From: Parietichytrium sp. I65-24A
Taxonomy: Eukaryota > Sar > Bigyra > Thraustochytrida > Thraustochytriidae
Length of the DNA: 64,000 nt
Assembly (NCBI GenBank): GCA_012862575.1
Contig: BLSF01000013.1
Coordinates: 310,001-374,000 of the forward strand
Reading direction: 5' to 3'
In this document: positions 10,926 through 20,809 of the stretch, one piece after another
How positions within the stretch are numbered: the stretch's first letter is position 1
How the letters are laid out: each line of letters starts with the position of its first letter
The notes under the pieces: model-generated
What the model was told of the DNA's origin: nothing
Seen by the model: the letters and a program-made list of their open reading frames with translations, nothing else
Databases searched by the model: none
Made by a program: the position numbers and the translations under genes

Positions 10926-11681
10926 TTAAGCTGCTTCGAGAAAGAGCATGGTCTCTTGAGTTGCCTCGGCATTTTCTGCCTGAACTACACTTATTTGGTC
11001 GACTTTGCCTATACCGTTCAGAACTCCAACTTCTGCTCTACCGCCTTCGATACCGGTCGCCCAGACCCAAGCCTTTACTTGTGTCTCCTCCGAGCCTTCA
11101 ATCTCTAGCTCAAGCTCTACTTGAGTCGAATATTGTACATGCAATGCTTCGCAGAGCGAGGACTCATTCTGGTCGAAAACACGAATGGTCCATCCTCTAA
11201 GGCCGAGTTCGAGCTCCTTGCTCTCGACATCATCGCTTTCTCCGTCTTGAGCTCCATGCGCTATGAAAAATATCCTTCTGTTACTGCATTGCATGTCAAG
11301 CTGCAAGCCGCCGCCACGCCTCGAGCGGACGATGGCTCGGATTCTGCTGCCAGCGTTCTCCAGACTGGCTGTTCGCCTCACCTCCAGTTTCAAGCCGCAC
11401 ACCTCTTGCCGTTGTGGCGTACTTTCGGTTTGACTCTCTGCTTCTTGCATTTGAAGTGCATGCGCACGAAGTGCTGCTGCTAAAAGAGGGTCGGCGGCGC
11501 GAAGTCTCGCTCGCTCGCGCGCCATGTCCGCTGTGGCAGCACGCATTCCAGCAATGGCACGGAGAGCTGACGAATGAAAGTTTTCCAGTCTTGCGGAGCC
11601 AGTAGCTTCGTGCGCGTCCATGGAGCGGCTCGTGTTGGAGCTTGATAATGGCTCGTCGCCATTATTTCCCGCCCACCCCAT
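10926..11681 (-). CDS. Uncharacterised protein with helical centre and beta-rich C-terminus
   Basis: I do not recognise this 251-aa protein. The start is the first ATG that gives a plausible soluble N-terminus (MGWAGNNGDEPLSSSN); the frame stays open a further 84 nt upstream and includes no better start. Residues about 25-95 are Ala/Arg/Glu-rich and probably helical (AGMRAATADMARERARLRAA). Residues 110-240 alternate short hydrophobic and polar stretches typical of beta strands (LELGLRGWTIRVF, VELELEIEG, VKAWVWATGI). There is no signal peptide, membrane segment or Cys/His cluster. Codon use and GC match neighbouring genes, which supports it as real. It converges on Pumilio. Confidence 0.55.
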   Translation of the reverse strand: MGWAGNNGDEPLSSSNTSRSMDAHEATGSARLENFHSSALRAIAGMRAATADMARERARLRAADPLLAAALRAHALQMQEAESQTESTPQRQEVCGLKLEVRRTASLENAGSRIRAIVRSRRGGGLQLDMQCSNRRIFFIAHGAQDGESDDVESKELELGLRGWTIRVFDQNESSLCEALHVQYSTQVELELEIEGSEETQVKAWVWATGIEGGRAEVGVLNGIGKVDQISVVQAENAEATQETMLFLEAA

Positions 11682-12179
11682 GACCCGCAAACCGACTACG
11701 ATCAGCTCTGCTTTCGTGCCAGTGTAACCCACCACGCCTGGCGAAAGAAAGGGCTCCAGTATCAACGACTGCGGGAGGCGGGTGAAATCGCCTTCGCCGA
11801 TTTCGCCGCTGCTTTGGCCGCTGCTTTGGCAAGGGCGGTCTAAAGGTGCCGCGACTTGGACTCAGACTCTCAGAGTTGGTGTGACTCCTTGCCTTGCCCG
11901 TGCTTAACGGTCACAACGGACACGCGTTGAGCCTCTGGCACAGTTTGATCAGCCGGAGCACCCAGCGCGCCAAAGGCGGAGACGTCTCGGGATCAGTGAG
12001 CGATGACGCGGCGTGCGCCTTATCGGGGCCTGACGCCTTATCTTCTCCAACACACAGTGACTATTGGATCAGTTGTTTGTCAGAAGGACGACGTTTGGCA
12101 ACGAAAAATAGTCGAGTGTTGTGGCAGTATCGTTGACTACAGGGCGTAGCGAGGACTAGCGACGGATGTTGTAGCTTGG
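11682..12179. other. Intergenic region
   Basis: Upstream flank of the unknown protein and 3' flank of the MBOAT gene. No supported gene or repeat. Confidence 0.4.
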
Positions 12180-13130
12180 CTAGCCAGACATGAGGTCCAT
12201 GAGCGGATTCGCCAGTAAGGGCAGCGGCAGAGAAATGCACGCGAGAGTAAAAGCGCGGCGTAGAAGGAGATTCGAGGAGTCATAGATGCCAATGAGGTCC
12301 TCCATGATGATTAAAAAGTATTGCGACAAAAAGTAGCTCATCATGGAGAGTGAAGACCCATAAGACATCCCTGCCATGTACAGTGGGTACACATGGATGA
12401 GACCGCTTGCGGCGAAAACCAGGAATGAGCTCGTGACCCACCCCAATTTGGCCCTCGTTCGGAGAGGCAAGTACACATAGTCTGCCAAAATCCCCTGTAT
12501 GACTGAGTTCCACCTTTTCCCCCAAAACTCACGCAGACTTATCGAAGCCATGGGCGAATCCATTAGCAGGGGAGCTCGTAAGTTGAATGGGGCAAGGTAG
12601 AATCGCAAGATAGCGCCGAAAAGGTGCAGAGAAGAGACTGCATACAGCCCGCATCCAAGACAACCCCAGATTTCCGGGGCGAACAAGACCTCACGGTTGG
12701 TGATGAGCCAAAGACCTGCAGCAGCCCCGATTCCGCTCCACGAGGCCTCGAGAACAGCACTCCACATGACCTGGAGCCGAGTTTCAAAGGATGGCATATC
12801 GCGCTTGCACAGCTGCACGTCGTGGAAGCTGACACCCACATGGACCATGCGTTTCCACAGTGCCTCGTTTCGAAAGCGCTCTTCAAGCAGCGTTTGGCAC
12901 GCTCTGAAAGCGTAAAAAGCCCCTGCCACAGCCACAACCCCGCACATTGCTTTATCACGTTTCCAGTCGACAAGCAGCGCGGAGAGCGCAAGAGATGCGG
13001 CGCTGCACGCCACCGCTTTATCCACCTCAGCGCGTTTTTCGGGCAGCAGCTTCCTCAACAGTTCTGCCACAAGATGGCACCCCACCGTCCCGTATCCCCA
13101 CGCCAGCACCCACGCCGTGAGCCCGTCCAT
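12180..13130 (-). CDS. MBOAT-family acyltransferase, wax-synthase-like
   Basis: Predicted polytopic ER membrane O-acyltransferase of 316 aa that would move an acyl group from acyl-CoA to an alcohol or sterol. The start MDGLTAWVLAWGYGT at 13130 is chosen because the upstream extension is Arg/Lys/Cys-rich and unlike the family N-terminus. Several hydrophobic segments are visible. The signature SPMASISLREFWGKRWN matches the N-x-x-FWGRRWN motif of plant wax synthases and related MBOAT_2 proteins. The proposed catalytic His lies in FAASGLIHVYPLY. Substrate could be a wax alcohol, sterol or diacylglycerol; sequence alone does not decide. It is divergently arranged with the MATE gene, about 510 bp apart. 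Confidence 0.8.
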   Translation of the reverse strand: MDGLTAWVLAWGYGTVGCHLVAELLRKLLPEKRAEVDKAVACSAASLALSALLVDWKRDKAMCGVVAVAGAFYAFRACQTLLEERFRNEALWKRMVHVGVSFHDVQLCKRDMPSFETRLQVMWSAVLEASWSGIGAAAGLWLITNREVLFAPEIWGCLGCGLYAVSSLHLFGAILRFYLAPFNLRAPLLMDSPMASISLREFWGKRWNSVIQGILADYVYLPLRTRAKLGWVTSSFLVFAASGLIHVYPLYMAGMSYGSSLSMMSYFLSQYFLIIMEDLIGIYDSSNLLLRRAFTLACISLPLPLLANPLMDLMSG

Positions 13131-13602
13131 GGTCTCGCACTGCTTCGTAGAGCAACAACCGGCGACCGCGATCTCTTCCGTGCAGTCAGACTCCTTGTTT
13201 CCCGTCTTCCCTCTCCGCGTGCACTGCGCAACACTGCCCAAACCGCAACTGAAGCCTCGCGCCTTGCTCTCTCTTCGTCTCTTCGTCTCTTCAAGTCTTC
13301 GTCTTTCGCCCAATACAGCTCGCGACAAAAGATATTCGTGATCCTGCTTCCCCGCCTCCCCGCCTCCCCGCCAACTCGTGTTTCCCGCCGCTCTTCTGCT
13401 CTAGCTCCAGCTCCAGCAGGTCCTCGCTCCTCTGGGCCAAGCGTCCGCGCGTACCCTCTCGTCTCAACTCTCTCCTGTCTCCTGTCTCCTGTGTCCTCTC
13501 CCGTGCCAGTGTAGCTCCAGCCAGCCAGCGCGACTAGGAGGGCGGCTTGCAAGGAAACGTACACCACGTACGCAGACATACGCAGACGTACGCAGACGTA
13601 CG

Positions 13603-13641
<39 letters not shown>
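13131..13641. promoter_or_regulatory. Divergent promoter region, MBOAT / MATE
   Basis: Short bidirectional region. It contains CT-rich stretches (about 13250-13320) that are GA on the MBOAT sense strand, a 10-bp tandem of ACGCAGACGT type (about 13570-13602) and a (GA)n run at 13605-13641 that abuts the MATE ATG. No core promoter element was identified. Confidence 0.5.
13605..13641 (+). repeat. (GA)n microsatellite touching the MATE start codon
   Basis: Uninterrupted GA dinucleotides end exactly where ATG (13642) begins. Confidence 0.9.
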
Positions 13642-13645
<4 letters not shown>

Positions 13646-15361
13646 TGGAGGGCGCGGAGTCACGCGTGGAGAGAACAGAGAGAACAGAGAGCACGTGCTC
13701 CGTGCCGGGACAGACACAGCTGAGGCAGAGTCTTCTGGGTGGGGCGCGGAGCGAAGGAGCAGGAAGGGCCGCACGCGCAGCAAGCGCAGCAGGAGCAGCA
13801 GGAGCAGCAGGAGCAGCAGGAACAGCAGGAGCAGAGCAGACAACGGACGACGCGGACGATGCGGGCGATCTAGGCTGGGCCAGACTGGCGATGCTGTCCG
13901 GAGTGGCCGCGGTGAATGATGCCATCACACCGCTGGCGGCGCTGGCAGAGATGGTGGTGGTGTCCAACTCGTTTGATTCCCACAAAGCAGAGACGGAGGG
14001 CCTGGCGGCGTACACGACGGTAACGACGGTGTCCAGCTTTGCCTTGAATGTGTTTAATTTTGTGATTGTGGTTAATATGAGTGGGGTCTCGAAGGCAGTT
14101 GGCGCTGAGGATTGGAAAAACACTGCCAAACGCGTGCAAGTTGCATTTTTAAGCGCAATCATGGTAGGCTGCTTTTGTGCTTTATTGTTGATTAGTTTGG
14201 AGACCATCCTGTACGAAGCGTACGCTCTGGACACAGAGGTTGAAAAGCAAGCCAGAACATTTTATCAACTGCGATGTATCAGCATCCCGTTTCAGCTGGT
14301 GGTTCGCACTGCAAGCGGCGTATTGGCCGGCTTTCAGCGACTCCATCTCATGACAGCCGCCAACGTTGTTCTTTCTACTGGGCTTGTTGCATCCAACATT
14401 CTCTCAATGATTGTTTTTCGAGGCGGTCTTTTCGCCTGCGCTTTAGGGAGCTTGATCGTGTACGGCGTAGCTGCCCTCGCACTCAGCGTACTTGTCTATT
14501 TCTCTCCGCCGCACCCAAGCGTAGACATTTGTCTTGCGCCTTTCTCTGAGGACGTTGAGCGCCCTGTGGCCGAGAGAGATGATTACGCAGCACTTTCAAC
14601 TACGGAGCGACTTGAACGCCATAACTCAGATCTCAGTCTGTCGAATGGTTTGGAGGACGAGCAATACCCTTTCGATAGCCGAAGCTGCGCCACGGATCTC
14701 TCTGTAAGTGCGACAAAGTAGCTTCACCGCTTGGGAGTACATGAAGAGCGCGTCAAACATGATGATCCGCTCGTTTTTGTTGTCCGGCTCGCTTTGGCTC
14801 ATGGCTGTGGTTGCCTCGCGTCTAGGCTCAGAAGCGCTCGCAGCACATGGGATCAGCGTTCAGTTATGGACACTCACCTCGTATATTGTTGACGGGTTCG
14901 CCGATGTCGGGACGATGTTGGGAGGCAAGCTCTTGGGCAGCTCTCAAACGGGCAAAGTGAAGACTCTCTTCAATCGGCTTGTGATTTACTCGTTGGCTTG
15001 CGGCATTCTTTTTGCTTTGTCGTTTGCAATCTTTCAGAAGGAAATCATCTCTGCCTTCATTTCTGACCCGGGCACACAAAAGCAACTAGAGGCGGTATGG
15101 CCAATCTTATCTTTCATGCAAGTCGTAAACTCTCTCGTATTTGTGTACGACGGATTGATATACGCCACTCACCGTTTCGATCTCGTGCGAAACATTATGA
15201 TCGTCGGCGCCCTTGTCTGGTTCTGCCCGGCATTGTTCGCCTTTAACGCCGCCTACCATTCTCTCGCTGCAATCTGGTTTGTAAAATCAATCTTAAATGG
15301 CTGGCGAGCCATTTCCGCCATGTGGCTCATCCACTTTCGTTTCTACCCGACCTGGGCCTAA
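13642..15361 (+). CDS. MATE-family multidrug/metabolite exporter with a very short intron
   Basis: Predicted 12-helix cation-coupled efflux transporter of about 561 aa. Exon 1 is 13642-14703 and exon 2 is 14738-15361. The joint is inferred: the frame of exon 1 stops at 14721, while the second half continues in another frame. A GTAAGT at 14704 and an AG at 14737 make a 34-nt intron that joins them in frame (..ATDLS then YMKSASN..). A frameshift or a different intron is possible. The N-terminal ~70 residues are low-complexity, with an Ala-Ala-Gly repeat (nt about 13785-13830). Hydrophobic helices start near LARLAMLSGVAAVND. A hydrophilic loop of about 50 residues precedes the intron, where the two MATE halves meet. 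The second half begins with MMIRSFLLSGSLWLMAVVA. Confidence 0.75.
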
Positions 15362-15835
15362 TCTGAAATTTACATAGCCTTTCTTAAATTAACCTAAGCC
15401 ACTCATCGCGCCCATTTCGCTCATTCGCTCGGACATTGTCGAGACCTTCGAGCTCTTTTCCTGCTGCCCCCATTGACCCCATTGCCACCACATAACTCAT
15501 TGATACTTTTGATACTCCCCCTTTGCCACATCAATGATTGCCACATCAATGATTGCCACATTGTCACTCTTCATTCACAGTGGGTTCGTAGCAGTAAGCA
15601 CGTGCTATTGTAAGCAAACCATGTAACCATACGAACTATACGGGAAGAGCGGAGAACAAATGAAGCAATCGCGAGCAAAGAAGCGATCGCTGCGTCTGTG
15701 GCCGCGCGACAAGCGACAAGCGACGGGCAGTCAGAGCTGAGCAGCACAGGACAAGGAAGGGGCAGGAAGGTGCGCGCGGACGCCTTCGTCTTTCGTCGGG
15801 AGGTATCGTACATACACATTGTAGTTCTAGCTAGA
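15362..15835. other. Intergenic region with a 15-bp tandem duplication
   Basis: 3' flank of MATE and promoter of uL23m. A 15-bp unit (ACATCAATGATTGCC) is duplicated near 15528-15558. No gene is seen. Confidence 0.5.
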
Positions 15836-15943
15836 ATGGCGCCTCTGAAGCCATGGCAGCTGAGATGGTGAGTTTGAGCCGACGTTTGCGTAGTGGGGGG
15901 AGGGGGATTGATTGCCAGGGTTTCTCGTTCGTTCGCTAGTGAG

Positions 15944-15982
<39 letters not shown>

Positions 15983-16300
15983 TTCTAACGTTTGTCCGCG
16001 CTTGATGTGTTGCCGGAGCGCAGGTTGCCGTCGGAGATGATCACAATCGTGAGCAATCTGACCCGCGAGTCTAACCTTCAGGTTTTTAAGTGCCACGTAC
16101 CAAAGAAAATGAACAAGTTCGAGATCAAGGAGTACTTTGAGAAGCTGTATGGCATGAACGTGAACAAAGTCAACACAGCAACTTATCTTGGAAAACGCAA
16201 GGCGCGCGGGCTACCAAATTTGTGGCACCGTAGACCGGACATTAAAAAAGCATTTGTATATCTGAATAACTCGGAGGGATTTGTGAGTAAAAAGCCTTGA
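15836..16300 (+). CDS. Mitochondrial large-subunit ribosomal protein uL23m
   Basis: Component of the mitochondrial 60S-like subunit near the exit tunnel. Exon 1 is 15836-15867 (MAPLKPWQLR + TG) and exon 2 is 16024-16300; the intron, 15868-16023 (GTGAGT..GCGCAG), carries a 34-nt GA run (15947-15980). The joined protein is 102 aa and reads ..LRWLPSEMITIVSNLTRESN... The body VFKCHVPKKMNKFEIKEYF and the later RRPDIKKAFVYL match the conserved strands of MRPL23/uL23m. The C-terminus is uncertain: GTGAGT at about 16282 could be a donor for a second intron ending at a TTTGCAG near 16389, which would replace the last few residues (VSKKP). No obvious targeting peptide beyond the basic N-terminus. Confidence 0.8.
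15947..15980 (+). repeat. (GA)n run inside the uL23m intron
   Basis: Dinucleotide repeat on the sense strand, 43 bp before the 3' splice site. Confidence 0.9.
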
Positions 16301-16515
16301 AAAAAAAAATATTTGTTCTAAGAGCGCACGCAGTTTTTTTTCCTTGTCGAAGCCGCGCGCTGACTTTTTCGCACTTTAGTCTTTGCAGGCACAGTCTTGC
16401 TTGCAAAATTTGCCGTTAATCGTGATTGCGATTTCAATCAATTGAATGGTAAAAACCTGTTCTGCACAAGCCTTGTACCACCTCAATTCCCATTCCTTGT
16501 GACACTTTTGCAAGT

Positions 16516-17581
16516 CTACTTGCAATCTTCAAGCTTCCAAACGCTCTTCTTGGTTTCGGGATGGAAGTAGTATTCGCGATTTTCGCGCTTACTAAAGCAC
16601 ACTTGCCATGGTGGAGGGGGTTTACTGGATGAAGTTCCCGGTTTTGCGCCAGAAGCAGGAGCAGCAGCCTTTGCTGGTGTAGAGGCTGGAAGTTGGACTG
16701 CGACGGGTTTTGCGGCGCCAGCTTGAATGGCAAGCGTATCCCACTCTGGTGCCGCGGGAATCTCGAGCGTGAGGCTCGGAGCGTAACGTCGCTGCAACGC
16801 CTGCACGCAGGATTTCGTGTATATTCCTGACGTGGGTATTCAAAGCACCAATCAGTTAGCACGGCATGGGCGCGCACTCCAACCGTTGGAACCATTGCAG
16901 CTCTCAAAACCGACCAACAACAATTTTGAACGATTACTTACCTGGAGGCCTGCTCTTTGCAAAAAGGTTCAGTGCCTTGTCCAAGGACATCTTATTCTCC
17001 TCCACAAGGTACGAACAAATCAATAATCCAGCTCGATTGTGGCCATGCGTCGAGGCGACGGCAACTTTCCCAAGCGGATCGTCTTCCCAGAAAGCTTTGG
17101 CCGAATGGATAAATTTGGCCACCTGCTCACGAGAAGGCGCAACAAACCGAAGCAGTTTCTCTTCCAAGCCTTCTTTCTGCGAGGCTTCAATTGTGAACTT
17201 TGTGTGTTCCATGTCCCACTCGTCAAATAACTCTTCGGGCACGTAAGTGTACTTGTCGCTGTCGGGTATCGCATCGAACATCTTTGAGCAATATGTCCCA
17301 TCAGCAGACACTTTTTCACAAAAGCTGTCTAGGGTAAACAGAGTTTCATCTTCTGCGACCTTGTTCTCGTATTTGTCAGAAAGCGGGGCCTTGAGCACCA
17401 GAAACTCCGTCCCTTCTATCGCTGAAAAAGCCGGGCAAGCCTTCCAAACTTTCCACTCTTCGTCACCCCAAGGGAGGAGCCCGACCTCTTTCTTGGCTTT
17501 GCCTTCTTTCAATCGCTTCGCGACGGCCTTTTTCAGCGCCTCCGAGTCATCTGCAGCCCGCTTTTGCCCGCTTGAAGACAT
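16516..17581 (-). CDS. Capping-enzyme-type RNA triphosphatase-like domain with a C-terminal WW domain; catalytic Cys replaced
   Basis: Resembles the RNA 5'-triphosphatase half of metazoan/plant mRNA capping enzyme (cysteine phosphatase fold). Exon 1 is 17581-16942, exon 2 is 16826-16516, with a 115-nt GTAAGT..GTCAG intron; the join restores RPPGIYTKSCVQALQRRY, a hallmark of the family. The protein is 316 aa. N-terminal LKAPLSDKYENKVAEDE matches the capping enzyme pattern before the phosphatase core. The P-loop reads ASTHGHNRAG where the family has HCTHGFNRTG: the nucleophile Cys is Ser177 (TCG at 17053-17051) and the preceding His is Ala, while Arg183 is kept. It is therefore probably inactive as a phosphatase. 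Residues about 280-316 form a WW-like domain (PPPPWQVCF, EYYFHPETKKSVW). No guanylyltransferase domain follows. The start at 17581 (MSSSGQKRAAD) is preferred over an upstream extension. Confidence 0.8.
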
Positions 17582-18730
17582 CCTGACGCGTGTAAAGCTC
17601 TTTTCGGTCTCGGCTGTGAGCGGAAGTGCTCTTGTGCATTCCACGCCTCCCAGCAAACGGCTCACCAACGCAACCAAGAAAAGCTTTCTGCTTTAATAAG
17701 CACCGACGCAGCAGTTGGGGCTCGAAGAGCCTCCAGGCAATGAACCACGCAACGCGATTGGAAAATCTCTGCCACACTCGGACCACGCCTCGTACGCTCT
17801 CGCGCGTTCAGCTATTGCCTTGAGAAGTGCGTAGCCTAGTAGGATCCGTTCGGGATGCAGGAGACGTTCGCAGTTACTGTGGCAAAGGCAATAATGATAA
17901 TGAAACAAGGTGTTGTCGCAGTGTGCAATTTGCGAAGAGGATGTTTCAGACGGGAAGGAAGGTCGAAAGTATATAAATTCTTTATGAATTTTTAAACGCT
18001 TGAAAGCCTTGCGCTCGGCGCTAAGGCAAGAGTGGAGCCCCTGGACTCGACTAAATGTGCAAGTCCGGGGATTAGAAAAATAACTCCACGAGATTTTAAG
18101 AGATGCCCCGCTACAAAGGTAAAAATCCCGGAACAGCTGGTCTTTGATGCAATCGATCTACTTCAGTGTCACACAGCAAGCAGCAATTTCACGGTTACCT
18201 GTAGCGACCTCCCGTATTTTTTTCGCTTTTTTCTTTCTTTCTCATCTTCAAGTGCCCGGTTCAGCCAGCCAACCAGAAAACTAGACAGCAGCATCTCAGG
18301 CATCATGAGTAATGAATGGAAAACCCTTTTCAATACCAGCAAGTTCACTTTGAACTCGCTCACAACATCACGATAGCGCACGCATGCCAAACCATGCGCG
18401 CAAACTCAACAAAAAATCCTAACTCGAATGCGTCATCACCTTTGGACGACCAGTTCGCGCACGTAACAAGCAGAGAAGCAAGGATACCAAGCAGAAACAA
18501 AGGGTCGTCCTTCATTTCCGACTCACACCCGACCCTCTTAAGCAAACTGTGTCCCATATCGGCACCGCACGCCAGTCGAGTTCCCCGACTGTCCCGAGGA
18601 AAGCTCGAACACGAACACGGCCCCGTCAGCAAAATGTGGAAAATAAGAAGATATAATCACCGCCCTGCTCTTTACGCTCATCCCCCAACAGAGCATCTAA
18701 CCAGCACCTTTTCCCCAATAGGAAAAACGT
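17582..18730. other. Intergenic region between capping-like gene and PABP
   Basis: About 1.1 kb. Two short minus-strand frames (18632-18360 and 18390-18169) encode hydrophobic peptides, but start, splice and homology evidence is lacking, so no gene is called. The 18640-18730 part is the PABP 3' flank. Confidence 0.4.
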
Positions 18731-20809
18731 TTATTGCTGGGACTGCATGTCTGCGTCGCGAAGAACCTGAACAGCCTCCTGGATCTTGGCAGACAGAGCC
18801 TCTGGGCTCTCCAAGAGGTGCAAGAGCTCTGGATTGTCCATCTCAAGAAGCATGCCAGTGATCTTGCCAGCAAGAAGTGGCTGATCCTGGTAGATGAGTG
18901 GGTAGAGGCGCTCGCCGATCATGTCCTTCTGCTCCTTCTCGGAGGCGCTAGCAAGGGCTGCAGCGGTGAGTGGCTCTGGACCCTGTGGTGGAGCCATTGG
19001 CATCTGCTGTGGCATGCCCATAGGCTGCATTGGCATTTGCTGCTGGCCAGGCTGATTGCGTACGTTGTTGTTGTACTTGAAGCCTCCAGCTGGCTGTGCG
19101 GCGCCGGTTGGCTTGCCTCCACGGCCACGTCCACGGCCTCCGCGTCCTCCACGGCCGGCGTTAGGCTGCATGACGCCAGGCTGCATAGCACCTCCCATTC
19201 CAGGGACGAACTGCTGTCCTGGGACAGGCATTCCGTACACACCACGAGCAGGCATTCCCCTTGCGCTTCCCATTGGCATGTAGCCAAATCCGCGAGGGGC
19301 CATAGCTGCTCCAGGTGGGAGCATTCCAGGAGCGATCATGCCGCCTGGGGTCATGCCTCCCATTGGGTACATTGGAGCACCAGGGAACATACCTCCCTGC
19401 ATTCCCGGAACGCCACCACGGCCCATTCCGCGGCGCTGGTGCATAGCATCAAGCTGAGCGCGACGGCTCTCCTTGCGCTGAGCAAGAGCAACGAAGATTG
19501 GCTTGCCAAGGATCATGCGACCCTGCATCTCGGTCACAGCGCGCATAGCCTCCTCCGAGTTGGAAAAGCAGACGAAGCCGAAGCCCTTGGATGGTCCAAG
19601 CTTCTTCTTGCCATCCTCACCCTCCTCTCCTTCAATGTTCTCGCGCATAACGCGGACAGAGGTAATAGATCCGAACTGGGAGAACTCCTTGTGGAGGATC
19701 TCATCGGTGACCTTCTCGTCAAGGTTCTTGACGTAGAGGTTGACGCCTTGGTATTTTGAGGTGCGCTCCATCTTGAGCTGCTCAAACTTCTCGGAGAGCT
19801 CGCGTTCGCGCTCAGTCTTCTTCTGGAAACGAGCTACGTAGAGCTTGGTCATGCGAGGGCCTTCCTCCTCTGCAGCAGCTGCGGCCTCGGTCTCCTCGCC
19901 TTCCTCCTTCTTCTCTTCCTTGTTCTCAGCCTCTGGCTTCTTTGGGAGAACGCCTCCGTTCTCGTTGAAGACCTTTTCGCTCTCCTCGTCAGCTGGAAAG
20001 TCCTTGCCGTGGTAGTCCTCGATAGCCTTGAGAGCAGACTCGTGCTCCTTAAAGTCGACAAAGCCAAAGCCGCGGGACTTGCCCTCAGCGTCGTACTTGA
20101 GGGACACGCTGGCAACGCGTCCGACCTTGTCGAAGAGCTCGTGGAGGCGCTCCTCGCTCCAGAACTTTGGGATGTTCTTCACGTAGAGGTTGGTCCACTC
20201 GTTGGCGCCAGCGCGCTCGCTGCGCTTCTGGAAGTGGCCGACGTAGACATCCTTTCCGGCGATGGACATGCCGTTGATCTTGCTGATGGCGTCCTCTGCG
20301 GCCTCGACGGTCTCAAAGTGGACGAAGCCGTGCCCCTGGCTGTTTCCGTCCTTGTCGGTCACGACCTTGCAGGAGAGGATGTTTCCGAAGAGGGAGAAGG
20401 TGTCGGCGAGCGCCTTGTTGTCGATGCTCAGGTCCAGGTTCTTGACGAACACGTTCCCTGCGCCGTTCTTGCGCAGAGACGGGTCGCGCTGGCTCCACAT
20501 CATGCGGCACGGCCTGTCCTTGATTGGCGTGTAGTTCATCGTGTCCAGAGCGCGCTCGGCATCCACGTGGTTGTGGAAGTTGACGTACGCGTACCCGAGC
20601 GACCTGCGGGTCACCGCATCGCGGCACACGCGGATGGACGCCACTGGGCCCACAGCGTTGAACAGCTCGAACAGCACGGCCTCGTTCACCTCCGGGTGCA
20701 GGTCGCCCACGTACAGCGAGGCAGAGTTGTACCCGGACATGGCCTGCGTCTGCTGCTCGTTCGCGGACAGCTCTGCGGCCGCCGAGTCCGAGGAGTTTGC
20801 TGCTGCCAT
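18731..20809 (-). CDS. PABPC: Cytoplasmic polyadenylate-binding protein (four RRMs + MLLE)
   Basis: Binds mRNA poly(A) tails, promoting translation and controlling deadenylation. 692 aa, single exon. RRM1 begins ASLYVGDLHPEV (about residue 31), RRM2 GNVFVKNLDLSI, RRM3 TNLYVKNIPKFW and RRM4 VNLYVKNLDEKV. The C-terminal MLLE domain has the peptide-binding core KITGMLLEMDN near residue 650. The linker is rich in Pro, Gly, Met and Arg (GRGGRGGRGRGRGG). Unusually, RRM3 carries an acidic/Ala-rich insert of about 50 residues between its second helix and last strand, just before KLYVARFQKK. Codon use is strongly GC-biased, as expected of a highly expressed gene. The 5' leader region is GA-rich on the sense strand. 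It is divergent from NOP58. Confidence 0.97.
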   Translation of the reverse strand: MAAANSSDSAAAELSANEQQTQAMSGYNSASLYVGDLHPEVNEAVLFELFNAVGPVASIRVCRDAVTRRSLGYAYVNFHNHVDAERALDTMNYTPIKDRPCRMMWSQRDPSLRKNGAGNVFVKNLDLSIDNKALADTFSLFGNILSCKVVTDKDGNSQGHGFVHFETVEAAEDAISKINGMSIAGKDVYVGHFQKRSERAGANEWTNLYVKNIPKFWSEERLHELFDKVGRVASVSLKYDAEGKSRGFGFVDFKEHESALKAIEDYHGKDFPADEESEKVFNENGGVLPKKPEAENKEEKKEEGEETEAAAAAEEEGPRMTKLYVARFQKKTERERELSEKFEQLKMERTSKYQGVNLYVKNLDEKVTDEILHKEFSQFGSITSVRVMRENIEGEEGEDGKKKLGPSKGFGFVCFSNSEEAMRAVTEMQGRMILGKPIFVALAQRKESRRAQLDAMHQRRGMGRGGVPGMQGGMFPGAPMYPMGGMTPGGMIAPGMLPPGAAMAPRGFGYMPMGSARGMPARGVYGMPVPGQQFVPGMGGAMQPGVMQPNAGRGGRGGRGRGRGGKPTGAAQPAGGFKYNNNVRNQPGQQQMPMQPMGMPQQMPMAPPQGPEPLTAAALASASEKEQKDMIGERLYPLIYQDQPLLAGKITGMLLEMDNPELLHLLESPEALSAKIQEAVQVLRDADMQSQQ

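Noticed and set aside
18169-18632. Two overlapping hydrophobic minus-strand frames (MKDDPLFLLGILASLLV.. and MMPEMLLSSFLVGWLNRAL..)
   Set aside because: They could be exons of a small membrane protein, but splice sites joining them were not found and there is no family match.
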